Shown: piece by piece, positions 31,197 to 37,790 of the stretch | Numbering within the stretch: the stretch's first letter is position 1 | Layout of the letters: each line of letters opens with the position of its first letter | NCBI RefSeq assembly: GCF_040649515.1 | Contig: NZ_JBEZFP010000093.1 | Coordinates: 1 to 37,790, forward strand | Direction of reading: 5' to 3' | Source of the DNA: Yinghuangia elevatio | GTDB taxonomy: Bacteria; Actinomycetota; Actinomycetes; Streptomycetales; Streptomycetaceae | Length of the DNA: 37,790 bases | Program-made: the position numbers and the translations under genes | The notes under the pieces: model-generated | What the model was told of the DNA's origin: nothing | What the model saw: only the letters and a program-made list of their open reading frames with translations | Databases searched by the model: none

Positions 31197-32315
31197 TCAG
31201 GGGCGGCGGCGGACGACCAGTGCGGCCACGTCGTCGTCCCCCGGGCTCGCGCCGAACTCGGCGAGATCGTTGCGGAGGTGTTCGAGCAGCCGGGCGGGAG
31301 GCTCGGCGGTCCAGTCGCGTACCCGGTCGGCGAGGGGATAGAAGGAGCCGTCCGCGCCGCGCGTCTCGCTGACGCCGTCCGTGTAGAGGAGGAGCCGGTC
31401 ACCGGGGCTGAACGGCACCGTTTCGACGGCGTACGCGTCGGGCTCGGCCGCCGAGCCCGGCATCAGGCCGGACAGGTTGACCGGGAGCAGGGGCGAGACC
31501 GGCTCGACCTCGGAGACCGCCCGGCCGCGCAGGAGCAAGGGAGCGGGATGCCCGAGGTTGAGCACCCGGGCCACCGGACGGCCTTCGGGGAACTCCATCA
31601 GCAGCGTGGTCGCGAAGCGCTCGGCGGCGTCGGAGGCGGGCGGCTGCGCGGTGTACCGGGCCATGCTCAGTTCCATGCGCGCGACCAGGGTCGGGAGGTC
31701 GGGGGCGTCGTACGCGGCCTCCCGGAAGGAGCCCAGCAGCACCGACGCGACCTCGACCGCGGAGAGGCCCTTGCCCTGGACGTCGCCCAGCACCAGGCGT
31801 ACGCCGTGCTCGGTGCGCAGGGCCTCGTAGAAGTCGCCGCCGATGCGGGCCTGTGCCGCGGCCGCGACGTACAGGACGTCGAGGTCGACGTCGTCGAGGT
31901 GGCGCGGCAGCGGGCGCAGTACCATGCTCTGCGCGGTCTCGGCCACCGCGCGCACGTCGGAGAGGTCGCGCTCCTGCCGCTGGCGCACGTGGCTCGCGTA
32001 CGCGGCCGCAAGCGTGACCACCGCGATCACCACCATCGAGTTCACCGCCGGCGCGTGGTACTGCGAGCCGCGGTCGTAGCCCAGCAGGATTTGGAGCAGA
32101 CACGCGAACGCTCCGATGGTGACCGTGCCGCGCACCCCCCACGTCGCGGCGGCGAGCGCCGGGGCGGCGGCCAGGTAGCGGTCGAACCGCTGGGCCCCGG
32201 GTGTCACCACGTCCACGACGACCGCCATGCTGATGAGCGCAACCGGTGCCCAACGGGCGATCTGCACAAGCGGCTTCCCGCTCGCGCTGCCTTCGTCGCG
32301 CCGGGGGGTGGCCAT
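31197..32315 (-). CDS. membrane-bound SpoIIE-type PP2C phosphatase
   Basis: This serine phosphatase of 372 residues has an N-terminal membrane domain of about four helices (WAPVALISMAVVVDVV to SMVVIAVVTLAAAYAS). A short coiled segment with LRPLPRHL leads into the SpoIIE domain: ARIGGDFYEAL, VLGDVQGKGLSAVEVA, NLGHPAPLLL, LLLYTDGVSETRG and GDDDVAALVV. All metal ligands are present. Such enzymes dephosphorylate anti-anti-sigma factors and so release sigma factors; no anti-sigma partner gene is in the window. The ATG at 32315 lies 6 bp after a TAGTGT box without a ribosome binding site, so it is probably leaderless. The inactive homologue lies downstream on the same strand. Confidence 0.88.
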   Translation of the reverse strand: MATPRRDEGSASGKPLVQIARWAPVALISMAVVVDVVTPGAQRFDRYLAAAPALAAATWGVRGTVTIGAFACLLQILLGYDRGSQYHAPAVNSMVVIAVVTLAAAYASHVRQRQERDLSDVRAVAETAQSMVLRPLPRHLDDVDLDVLYVAAAAQARIGGDFYEALRTEHGVRLVLGDVQGKGLSAVEVASVLLGSFREAAYDAPDLPTLVARMELSMARYTAQPPASDAAERFATTLLMEFPEGRPVARVLNLGHPAPLLLRGRAVSEVEPVSPLLPVNLSGLMPGSAAEPDAYAVETVPFSPGDRLLLYTDGVSETRGADGSFYPLADRVRDWTAEPPARLLEHLRNDLAEFGASPGDDDVAALVVRRRP

Positions 32316-32321
32316 CCGGAA

Positions 32322-32327
32322 ACACTA
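32322..32327 (-). promoter_or_regulatory. -10-like box of a leaderless start
   Basis: TAGTGT on the minus strand ends 6 bp before the ATG of the SpoIIE-type phosphatase, with no Shine-Dalgarno sequence in between. The expected -35 position has no good match. Confidence 0.35.
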
Positions 32328-32437
32328 CATTTGACGCCCTTTGGGCCCCGGCCGACACGGCCGACTCCGGGGCAGTTCGTCGGTCCGGGGGATTCGGCGC
32401 GCTCGCCGCCCGCGCCCACCGCACACGCCGCGCCCAC

Positions 32438-32483
32438 CCGCTGCCTCGCCATGCGACATGCCGCTGCCTCGCCATGCGACATG
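32438..32483 (+). repeat. perfect 23-bp tandem duplication
   Basis: Two identical adjacent 23-bp units (32438-32460 and 32461-32483), containing CTGCCTCGCCATGCGACATG, lie just upstream of a TAGGAT box and about 65 bp before the ASCH protein start. The lack of any mismatch suggests recent duplication. It may double a regulator site. Confidence 0.9.
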
Positions 32484-32548
32484 ATCACTATTACCTAGGA
32501 TTGGAGGCGGCGAGGGGGTCGACGCGGGGCACGAAAGGAACAGAACCA

Positions 32549-33244
32549 GTGCTCTTCAAACGGGCCGTCCTGGACGGCATCGCAAGCGGCGACATCGACC
32601 TGGCCTTCCGCACCTGGGACACCGAGCGCGTGCACGCCGGAACGACGCTGCGCACCAAGGTCGGCGTCCTCGCGATCGACGCCATCGAGGAGACCGACCC
32701 AGCCGACCTCACTCCCGACGACGCCCGCCGCGCCGGGTTCGCGTCACTCGACGCCCTGCGCCGCGCGGCACAGGGCCGCGAGGGCAGGCTCTACCGCATC
32801 ACGCTGCGGCTCGCGGGGGAGGACCCGCGCATCGCGCTGCGCGAGGACGTGCCCAAGGGCCGCGAACTCGAGGCCCTGCGCGACCGCGTCGCCCGGATGG
32901 GCGAATGGGCGGTGCCCACACTGGCGATGATCGCCGCGCAGCCGGGCGTACGGGCCCTCGACCTCGCGGAGCAGGTCGGCCGGGAGAAGCGCAGCTTCAA
33001 GGCGTCGGTCCGCAGGCTCAAGGAACTTGGGCTGACGGAGAGCCTCCCGACGGGCTATCGGCTGTCGCCGCGCGGCAAGGCCGTGTTGAAGGCGGCGACC
33101 TCCAACGCGGTCCCGTCGAAGGCGACGGCGTCGAAAGCGGCGTCCAAGGCGACGCGGGTCAAACCGGCGGCAGTCAAGGCGACGGCGTCCGAGGCAGCTA
33201 CCGGCAAAGCGGCGACATCGCGGGCGGCGACGCGCGCACGGTGA
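32549..33244 (+). CDS. ASCH-domain protein with winged helix and histone H1-like tail
   Basis: This protein of 231 residues has three parts. The N-terminus (1-110) resembles an ASCH/PUA-like RNA-binding domain (LFKRAVLDGIASGDIDLAFR, VHAGTTLRTKVGVLAI, PDDARRAGFASLDAL). Residues 120-185 form a winged-helix-like segment (VPTLAMIAAQPGVRALDLAE, then FKASVRRLKELGLTESL). The last 45 residues are Ala/Lys-rich (ATASKAASKAT, VKATASEAATGK), like a histone H1 or HupS tail. This suggests a nucleic-acid-binding regulator. The GTG at 32549 has AAAGGAA upstream. No coupled neighbour. Confidence 0.75.
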   Translation: MLFKRAVLDGIASGDIDLAFRTWDTERVHAGTTLRTKVGVLAIDAIEETDPADLTPDDARRAGFASLDALRRAAQGREGRLYRITLRLAGEDPRIALREDVPKGRELEALRDRVARMGEWAVPTLAMIAAQPGVRALDLAEQVGREKRSFKASVRRLKELGLTESLPTGYRLSPRGKAVLKAATSNAVPSKATASKAASKATRVKPAAVKATASEAATGKAATSRAATRAR

Positions 33245-33340
33245 GGGGTATGGCGGTGCTCCCTTCCGCGCCCCGCGTCGGATAACGTGCGGGCACCTCG
33301 CCGGGCGACGTGTCCGGCCACGGCGCCGGGAGGAACCGCC

Positions 33341-34459
33341 TTGGTCGCGCCTCGACTCGGTGCGCGGGGAGCCCGCGCGGCGTCGGCGATGATGCGCGGT
33401 GCGCTGCGCCTGCCCGCGCCGTTGCTCCGGCCGCTCGCCGGACCGCCCGTACGCACCGACGACGGTCGCGAACTCCCGGTCTCCAGCCGCGTGGTCATGC
33501 GCCTGATACAGCGCAGCATGCCCACCGGCCTGCACGACCTGGTCCGCCTGCGCACCGACAGCGAGCGCGGCGGCCCGATCCTGGCCGGGAACGAGGGCCG
33601 CGACCTGTGGATCACCGACCTGACCGTGCCCGGCGCCGAAGGGCCGCTCCGAGCCCGCCTCTACGAGCCGCCGGCCGGCCGGGAGCCCGGGCCGCTGCTC
33701 GTCTTCTTCCACGGCGGCGGCTGGATCCTCGGCGGCGTGGAGAGCCACGAGCCCGTCTGCCGGTTCCTGGCCGCCCGTTCGAACGTCCGCGTGCTTTCGG
33801 CCGAATACCGCCTCGCCCCGGAACACGGCTTCCCCGCCCAGTCCGACGACGCCCTCGCGGTCTTCAGGCACGTGACCGGCAACCCCGCCCGTTTCGGCGC
33901 GGCACCGGGGCGCATCGCGGTCGGTGGCGACAGCGCCGGCGGCAACCTCGCCGCGGCGGTCGCGCACGACGCGCTGCGCACCGGGAGCGCACCGCCCGCC
34001 TGGATTCTCCTCATCTACCCGGCCACCGACCTGCTGGGCGAGTACGCGTCCCGCACCGCGTACGGCAAGGGCTTCGTCATCGACACCGAGACCTGGACCG
34101 GACCCGAAGGCCTCATAACGTCCCTCGTGCCGTACGGCGAGGACCCGCGCCTGTCCGTCATCCGCGACCCCGACGTGGCCGGGCTGCCGCCCACGTACAT
34201 CGCCACCGGCGGCCTCGACCCGCTGCGCGACGAGGGCGAGGCCTACGCCGAGCGCCTGCGCACGGCCGGCGTCGACGTGACACTGCGCCGCTTCGACCTG
34301 CTCTTCCACGGCTTCGCGAGCTTCGCGTGCGTGGAGCGACACTGCCGTGCCGCACTCGCCGAGGTCGCCCGCGAGGTGCGTCGCGCGATGGCCGCGACCG
34401 CCCCGGCCGCCGGACAGGCCGCAACCGGCCCCGCGGACGACACCGAGGTCGCCGTCTAG
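33341..34459 (+). CDS. alpha/beta hydrolase of the hormone-sensitive lipase family
   Basis: This esterase of 372 residues has the HSL-type oxyanion motif FFHGGGW, nucleophile GDSAGGN, catalytic Asp in GGLDPLRDEG and His in LLFHGFASF. An N-terminal cap of about 100 residues precedes the core. It hydrolyses short-chain esters or similar; the substrate is unknown. The TTG at 33341 has GGGAGGA upstream with 6-nt spacing and is preferred over the longer frame beginning at 33287. It is convergent with the SUFU-domain gene, and a hairpin lies between them. Confidence 0.88.
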   Translation: MVAPRLGARGARAASAMMRGALRLPAPLLRPLAGPPVRTDDGRELPVSSRVVMRLIQRSMPTGLHDLVRLRTDSERGGPILAGNEGRDLWITDLTVPGAEGPLRARLYEPPAGREPGPLLVFFHGGGWILGGVESHEPVCRFLAARSNVRVLSAEYRLAPEHGFPAQSDDALAVFRHVTGNPARFGAAPGRIAVGGDSAGGNLAAAVAHDALRTGSAPPAWILLIYPATDLLGEYASRTAYGKGFVIDTETWTGPEGLITSLVPYGEDPRLSVIRDPDVAGLPPTYIATGGLDPLRDEGEAYAERLRTAGVDVTLRRFDLLFHGFASFACVERHCRAALAEVAREVRRAMAATAPAAGQAATGPADDTEVAV

Positions 34460-34472
34460 GGGTGACCGCCAG

Positions 34473-34503
34473 GGTTCGTCGTACGGGTGCCTGCGTACGA
34501 ACC
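34473..34503. terminator. bidirectional hairpin terminator
   Basis: GGTTCGT (34473-34479) and ACGAACC (34497-34503) pair, extended by ACG/CGT after a 3-nt bulge. It sits exactly between the stops of the convergent esterase and SUFU-domain genes, so it probably ends both transcripts. Confidence 0.6.
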
Positions 34504-34519
34504 GGGTGCGGGCGGCGGG

Positions 34520-35134
34520 TCAGAGCAGGGAGCCGCGCGTGCGGTCGATCACCAGCGGCCGGGTGGAGCGCGCGCTGATCCGGTCCAGCACGGTCGCCGT
34601 GTTACCGCCCTTGGCCGCGGCGTATTCGTCCTCGGTGAGCGCCGCGACCTCGAGGAACGTCACCGCGCCGTGCGGCGTGTCGATGACGCCCAGGTCCGGG
34701 TCCACGGCGAAGGCGAGCGCCGCGAGTTCCGTCTCGGTGCCGGCGCCGAACGTGCCGGGGGCGACGTGGATCGTGTGGCCGGGCGCGAAGGGCCGGTTGC
34801 CGACCACGTACCTGGCCAGCACCTGGAGCAGCACCGCCGCCCACATCGGGACTTCGTCGTCGCCGTGGTCGGCGACGCGCGCGCTGAACTCGAAGCCGTA
34901 GCCGGAGATCGCCGGATCGTCGCTGTCCTTGGAGTACAGCTCGGACATGCCGAAGCCGACCAGGTGCCAGTGCGGCACCGGTGCCGTCCGGCGGTATATG
35001 GAGATGCCGTCGAGCGGGTCGGGGCCGCCGACCGAGTACGGCACCTGGGTGCCCAGGTGGCCGTACGGCTGCACGTGCCCGTACGCGCGTTCCAGGGCCG
35101 CCTCGATCGCCGCCCAGCCCGCTGCCTCATCCAT
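34520..35134 (-). CDS. SUFU (suppressor of fused)-domain protein
   Basis: This protein of 204 residues matches the bacterial SUFU domain pattern: GWAAIEAALERAYG, PLDGISIYRR, PHWHLVGFGMSELYSK, YGFEFSARV, MWAAVLLQVLARYV. In bacteria SUFU domains often act as immunity proteins in polymorphic toxin systems, but stand-alone copies without a toxin are common, and I see no toxin here. ATG 35134 has AAGGG upstream; in-frame extension to 35161 is unlikely. Cytoplasmic, single-gene unit. Confidence 0.85.
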   Translation of the reverse strand: MDEAAGWAAIEAALERAYGHVQPYGHLGTQVPYSVGGPDPLDGISIYRRTAPVPHWHLVGFGMSELYSKDSDDPAISGYGFEFSARVADHGDDEVPMWAAVLLQVLARYVVGNRPFAPGHTIHVAPGTFGAGTETELAALAFAVDPDLGVIDTPHGAVTFLEVAALTEDEYAAAKGGNTATVLDRISARSTRPLVIDRTRGSLL

Positions 35135-35364
35135 GTGCAAGCCCTTACCGTGTGATTTCACGCATGCCGAACACGCCCGCTCCGCGTCCCCCGTGGGCGT
35201 CCGGCAACCCTAGGTCCGCCACTCGTCTGCCGCACGGAACGGCTTGAACCGCAAGGGACTTCCCTCGCGGTTCCCGGCTCGTGAACGCCGTCGAGGGGAG
35301 ATCAGTAGCCTGGCCGACGGAAGAGGTCGATCGTGGCGCGGACACGCAAGGCAGGGGTTGGGGC

Positions 35365-36330
35365 ATGCCGGAGCAGCGGACCGGAACAGCGGAGCGGCAC
35401 GCCGCCGTGCGGGAGCGGGTCGACCGCGACTGGGGGCTCGAACTGCCGGAATGCCTGTTCCGGTACGACTCCTTCCTCGCCTCGCTCGACCCGGACCAGG
35501 CACGGGTGCTCACCGATCTGGAGCTCAGCCCCTTCGGGATCTCGGACCTGTTCGCGGACCCTGGTGCGGCACCTTCCGACGCCGATGTCGACGTACGCGC
35601 GCACGGCCGCTTCTACCGCGACCCGCCCGAGTTCCTGACGTTCATGCACGGCGGTTCGGACGGTCTGCACTTCGGGCTGTGGTTCGCCGACGGCCGGACC
35701 TGTTCGGGTGTGGCGTCGTACTACAACAACGACGCCGGCGAACTCGACATGACGTCGTCGACGCCCTTGGAGGCGGTGCGCGCCCGCGTCGAAATGTCGT
35801 GCCGGGACATGCACGACTACTACGAAGGGGACGAACTGGCCGAGCGCCTCCAACGGCTGGCCGGGCTGCGCGACGCGGTGACCGCCTTCGAGACGGGCGA
35901 CCGCCCCAAGGTCGGCGTCGCGTACCTGAAGAAGCACGTGTTCGTCTGGCCGCCGATCTTCGACGACAGCGCCACGACCCTCGACCGCGGCGGTGCGCTG
36001 GCCGACGGCGAGACGGTGCTCGGCCGACCGGGGCAGAACCGCACCGATCCGGCCACGTTCGCCCGGGCGGTCTTCCCGACGCTGGACGACGCCGAAAAGC
36101 TGGCGGCCGCGGTCGAGGAGGCCCGGCGCCGCTGCGCGGACGGCGATCCGGCGGAAGCCCTGGCCCTCGGCCGGGACCTGCACTGGACGTCGGGCTTCGA
36201 CGAGGTGCGGGAGGCGTACGCCCACGAACTCCTCGCCGCGGCCTATCAGGCCCTGGACCGCCCCGCGCTCGCCGGGATCGCGGACGCCCACCACCGGCAC
36301 CGCCGCATCAAGAGCGTGCAGGTGCTGTGA
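35365..36330 (+). CDS. HPF1-like (DUF2228) protein
   Basis: This protein of 321 residues resembles the DUF2228/HPF1 family, in which the animal member redirects PARP enzymes to serine ADP-ribosylation. Visible family segments are RDWGLELPECLFRYDSFLAS, the ELSPFGISDLF turn, FYRDPPEFLTFMHGGSDGLH, FGLWFADG, ASYYNND, VFVWPPIFDDSATT and a helical C-terminus. Bacterial members are of unknown function, and no PARP or ADP-ribosyltransferase gene lies nearby. The ATG at 35365 has AGGGG upstream; GTG 35281 is an alternative. It stands alone and is convergent with the beta-propeller gene. Confidence 0.7.
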   Translation: MPEQRTGTAERHAAVRERVDRDWGLELPECLFRYDSFLASLDPDQARVLTDLELSPFGISDLFADPGAAPSDADVDVRAHGRFYRDPPEFLTFMHGGSDGLHFGLWFADGRTCSGVASYYNNDAGELDMTSSTPLEAVRARVEMSCRDMHDYYEGDELAERLQRLAGLRDAVTAFETGDRPKVGVAYLKKHVFVWPPIFDDSATTLDRGGALADGETVLGRPGQNRTDPATFARAVFPTLDDAEKLAAAVEEARRRCADGDPAEALALGRDLHWTSGFDEVREAYAHELLAAAYQALDRPALAGIADAHHRHRRIKSVQVL

Positions 36331-36354
36331 CCCTCACCGGTCCCGACCCGGTCG

Positions 36355-36379
36355 TCCGGGCGATGGGCGGCAGCCCGGA
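36355..36379. terminator. hairpin after the HPF1-like gene
   Basis: TCCGGGC (36355-36361) and GCCCGGA (36373-36379) pair perfectly over 7 bp around an 11-nt loop, 24 bp after the stop codon. With the next hairpin (36393-36416) it forms a double terminator-like structure between two convergent genes. Confidence 0.55.
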
Positions 36380-36392
36380 GTCGGCACCTACA

Positions 36393-36427
36393 CCGGGAAC
36401 CGGCAAACCTTCCCGGCCACAGCACTA
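36393..36427 (+). repeat. dispersed 35-bp hairpin repeat, copy 2
   Basis: This matches 79-113 at 30 of 35 positions. CCGGGAA (36393-36399) and TTCCCGG (36410-36416) pair perfectly around a 10-nt loop, followed by CCACAGCACTA. The final CTA is the reverse complement of the stop codon of the beta-propeller gene, so the repeat runs into that gene's end. It may act as a terminator here. Confidence 0.65.
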
Positions 36428-37498
36428 GCCGAAATCCGGGTGCGGGCGGGACGGGTCGACGATGTGCACGACGGGCGCGGGCTCCTGGCCCCGGCGGGCC
36501 ACGATGGCGAGCACCTTGCCGTCCTCCGACCAGGCCAGTCCGCGGTCCACGAGGCGCTGCCCGGTCGGCAGGCGGTACGTGCGCGGGTCGCGGGAGGCGT
36601 CCGGGGCGTGGACGTAGACCGACGCGCCGTCCGGGCCGGCCGTGCGCACCCCCGCCGCCAGCCAGGATCCGTCGGGCGACGCCGCCACGGAGTTGGGGGA
36701 CTGCCCGGTCCGCCACGCGCCCGCGCTGCCCATGTCCTTGTCCGCGCGGTAGGCGCTCACGTGGTCCTGTGACCCGGCGGCGGTGTAGAACAGCGCGCCG
36801 TCGGCGCCGACGGTCAGATCGGTGAGGTTGCTCCCGCCGCGGTCCTGGCGGCCTTCTTCGACGAGTTTGCCGCCGTCGATGCGGTAGACCCGCACGTTGA
36901 CCGGGCTGATGTGCGGCTGGCCCGCCACCACGCGCACCGCGGCCCCGTCGCCGCCCTCGGCGAGCAACGGTGCGCGCTCGAACCGGCGTTGGTCCTTCTC
37001 CGGGACGCCCGGCTCGGGCGCCTGGTGGGCGTACGTCGGGACGGCCGGCTCCACCGAGGTGTCCAGCCTGCCGATCTCGCCGGTCCACGCGTCGCATCCG
37101 TACCCGAACCACACGTCGGAGCCGGTACGCGCGAGGTGGGTCGGGCAGCTGTGCGGGGTCAAGGCGTACCGGGCCCGCTCGGTCAGTGTCTCGGTGTCGA
37201 TCGCGGAGATGGCGTCGCCCGCGGCGAGGGCCGCGTACAGCGTCTTGCCGTCCGCGCTCAGCACGAGCCCGGCGGCGCCGAACTGGTTGTCCAGCACCTT
37301 CTTCCCACGGCCGTCGAAGCCGATCGAAACCACCTGGTTGGCGGATGCGCCGGAGGAGTAGTAGACCTTCTTGTGCGCGGGGTCGACGACGACGTCACCG
37401 ACTTCCGCCGCGGGTCCGGAGGGTGATCCGGCATACGCCGGAAATCCCAGCAACGAAAGGGCGGTCACCGAACCGACCAGCCCGAGTCTCACCGTCAT
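36425..37498 (-). CDS. secreted YncE/WD40-like beta-propeller protein
   Basis: This protein of 357 residues has a signal peptide (a basic start, LGLVGSVTALSLLGFPAYA) and then repeating blade motifs such as DVVVDPAHKKVYYSSG, LVLSADGKTLYAAL, DLTVGADGALFYTAA, SVAASPDGSWLAAGV and LAWSEDGKVLAIV. This is the six- or seven-bladed YncE/lactonase-like pattern. Such proteins bind ligands or other proteins outside the cell; no enzymatic residues are evident. ATG 37498 has GGGAG upstream and starts the signal peptide. An IS5-type element lies about 130 bp upstream and may have altered its promoter. Confidence 0.82.
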   Translation of the reverse strand: MTVRLGLVGSVTALSLLGFPAYAGSPSGPAAEVGDVVVDPAHKKVYYSSGASANQVVSIGFDGRGKKVLDNQFGAAGLVLSADGKTLYAALAAGDAISAIDTETLTERARYALTPHSCPTHLARTGSDVWFGYGCDAWTGEIGRLDTSVEPAVPTYAHQAPEPGVPEKDQRRFERAPLLAEGGDGAAVRVVAGQPHISPVNVRVYRIDGGKLVEEGRQDRGGSNLTDLTVGADGALFYTAAGSQDHVSAYRADKDMGSAGAWRTGQSPNSVAASPDGSWLAAGVRTAGPDGASVYVHAPDASRDPRTYRLPTGQRLVDRGLAWSEDGKVLAIVARRGQEPAPVVHIVDPSRPHPDFG

Positions 37499-37625
37499 CG
37501 AACGCTCCCAGCAGGGGACAAGCGGCACCAACCGCATTGCCGGAAAGTGGAGTTGCGCGGGTACCCGCCAACTGGACATTTCATGTGCGGTGGCTGCGGC
37601 CACACGCAACTGCACGACCTACGCA

Positions 37626-37650
37626 CTAAGGGTTGTCCCGTAAATGATCT
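37626..37650. repeat. IS5-family terminal inverted repeat and target-site remnant
   Basis: The terminus GGGTTGTCCCGTAAATGATC starts at 37630 and resembles the GGG(C/T)TGTCCCGTAA ends of IS5-family elements in Streptomyces. The preceding CTAA (37626-37629) fits the YTAR target duplication of the IS5 group. The other end is outside the window. Confidence 0.7.
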
Positions 37651-37790
37651 CGGTTGTCGGAGTGTGGCGGCTTGATTCGCCGGTCATCCGGCGACGGTGA
37701 GGTTGTGCAGGCGGGCGATGCCGAGCATGGCCTGGTGGACGCCGTCGCCTTTGAGGCGGCAGTCGCGGAGGATCTTCCAGGTCTTCATGC
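37630..37790 (-). mobile_element. IS5-family insertion sequence, partial
   Basis: This is the right-hand side of an insertion sequence cut off by the window edge. It comprises the terminal inverted repeat, about 34 bp of non-coding DNA and the 3' end of the transposase gene. The transposase is read on the minus strand, towards the inverted repeat. Confidence 0.75.
37684..37790 (-). CDS. IS5-family transposase, C-terminal fragment
   Basis: The last 35 codons of a transposase are visible, ending at the stop at 37684-37686. The residues include KTWKILRDCRLKGDGVH followed by AMLGIARLHNL and a short tail, a pattern typical of the C-terminus of IS5/IS4-type transposases in actinobacteria. The gene enters from outside the window, so the catalytic DDE residues and its intactness cannot be judged. 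Confidence 0.72.
   Translation of the reverse strand, partial: MKTWKILRDCRLKGDGVHQAMLGIARLHNLTVAG

Noticed and set aside
34520..36330. Calling the SUFU/HPF1-like pair a toxin-immunity system
   Set aside because: No toxin-like gene with export signals or toxin domains is adjacent, so only the family-level description is kept.
1..37790. tRNA, rRNA or prophage genes
   Set aside because: No cloverleaf-like T-arm with acceptor pairing, no rRNA-like segment and no structural phage or integrase genes were seen by eye; a covariance-model scan was not possible.

Overview
This is a very GC-rich actinobacterial chromosome segment. The coding strands have G or C at nearly every third codon position. 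GTG and TTG starts are common, stop/start overlaps (ATGA, GTGA) link operon genes, several starts look leaderless, and the families are typical of Streptomyces and relatives (TetR, DHA2 exporters, SpoIIE-type phosphatases, ECF42 sigma, DUF4429, F420/luciferase-like oxidoreductases). I can place it in or near the Streptomycetales but not at genus level. I count 34 protein-coding genes, the last one partial. I see no rRNA, tRNA or CRISPR array.

Layout. 0.3-6.1 kb: a rightward run of redox and transport genes (SDR, luciferase-like oxidoreductase, DJ-1/PfpI protein, MFS exporter, NDH-2-like flavoprotein). 6.1-7.5 kb: an SGNH hydrolase divergent from a TetR repressor with a palindromic operator between them. 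7.6-12.8 kb: an unknown protein, a large STAND-ATPase regulator with a C-terminal SARP-like domain, then a methyltransferase divergent from a MerR regulator across a MerR/SoxR-type promoter. 12.9-14.6 kb: a Tat-exported amidohydrolase. 14.6-15.8 kb: a gene-free stretch with three AT-rich palindromes, a tandem repeat and a strong G-quadruplex candidate. 15.8-18.7 kb: DHA2 exporter, second SGNH hydrolase and second TetR, so the hydrolase-plus-repressor pairing occurs twice in the window. 18.9-21.1 kb: a conserved protein and an ECF42-type sigma factor.

21.2-27.6 kb holds the best-defined functional unit. A four-gene leftward operon (lipoprotein with a duplicated Cys motif, membrane-fusion adaptor with a peptidoglycan-binding-like domain, MacB-type ATPase, FtsX/MacB-type permease) is divergent from an OmpR-type response regulator and histidine kinase. 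The shared promoter region holds two pairs of 11-bp-spaced direct repeats, the geometry expected for tandem binding of an OmpR-family regulator. The likely reading is a sensor-controlled envelope export or stress system.

27.8-32.3 kb: four leftward genes, namely a PIMT/FxLD-like methyltransferase, a DUF4429-SHOCT protein, a PP2C-like protein that has lost most metal ligands, and an intact membrane-bound SpoIIE-type phosphatase. 32.5-36.3 kb: single genes with unusual architectures (ASCH domain with winged helix and histone H1-like tail, HSL-family esterase, SUFU-domain protein, HPF1-like protein). 36.4-37.8 kb: a secreted beta-propeller protein and the end of an IS5-family insertion sequence that runs off the window.

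A recurring oddity is the number of short tandem or dispersed repeats placed at gene ends and promoters (21-, 15-, 12-, 9-, 13-, 8- and 23-bp units). A 35-bp hairpin repeat also occurs near both ends of the window.
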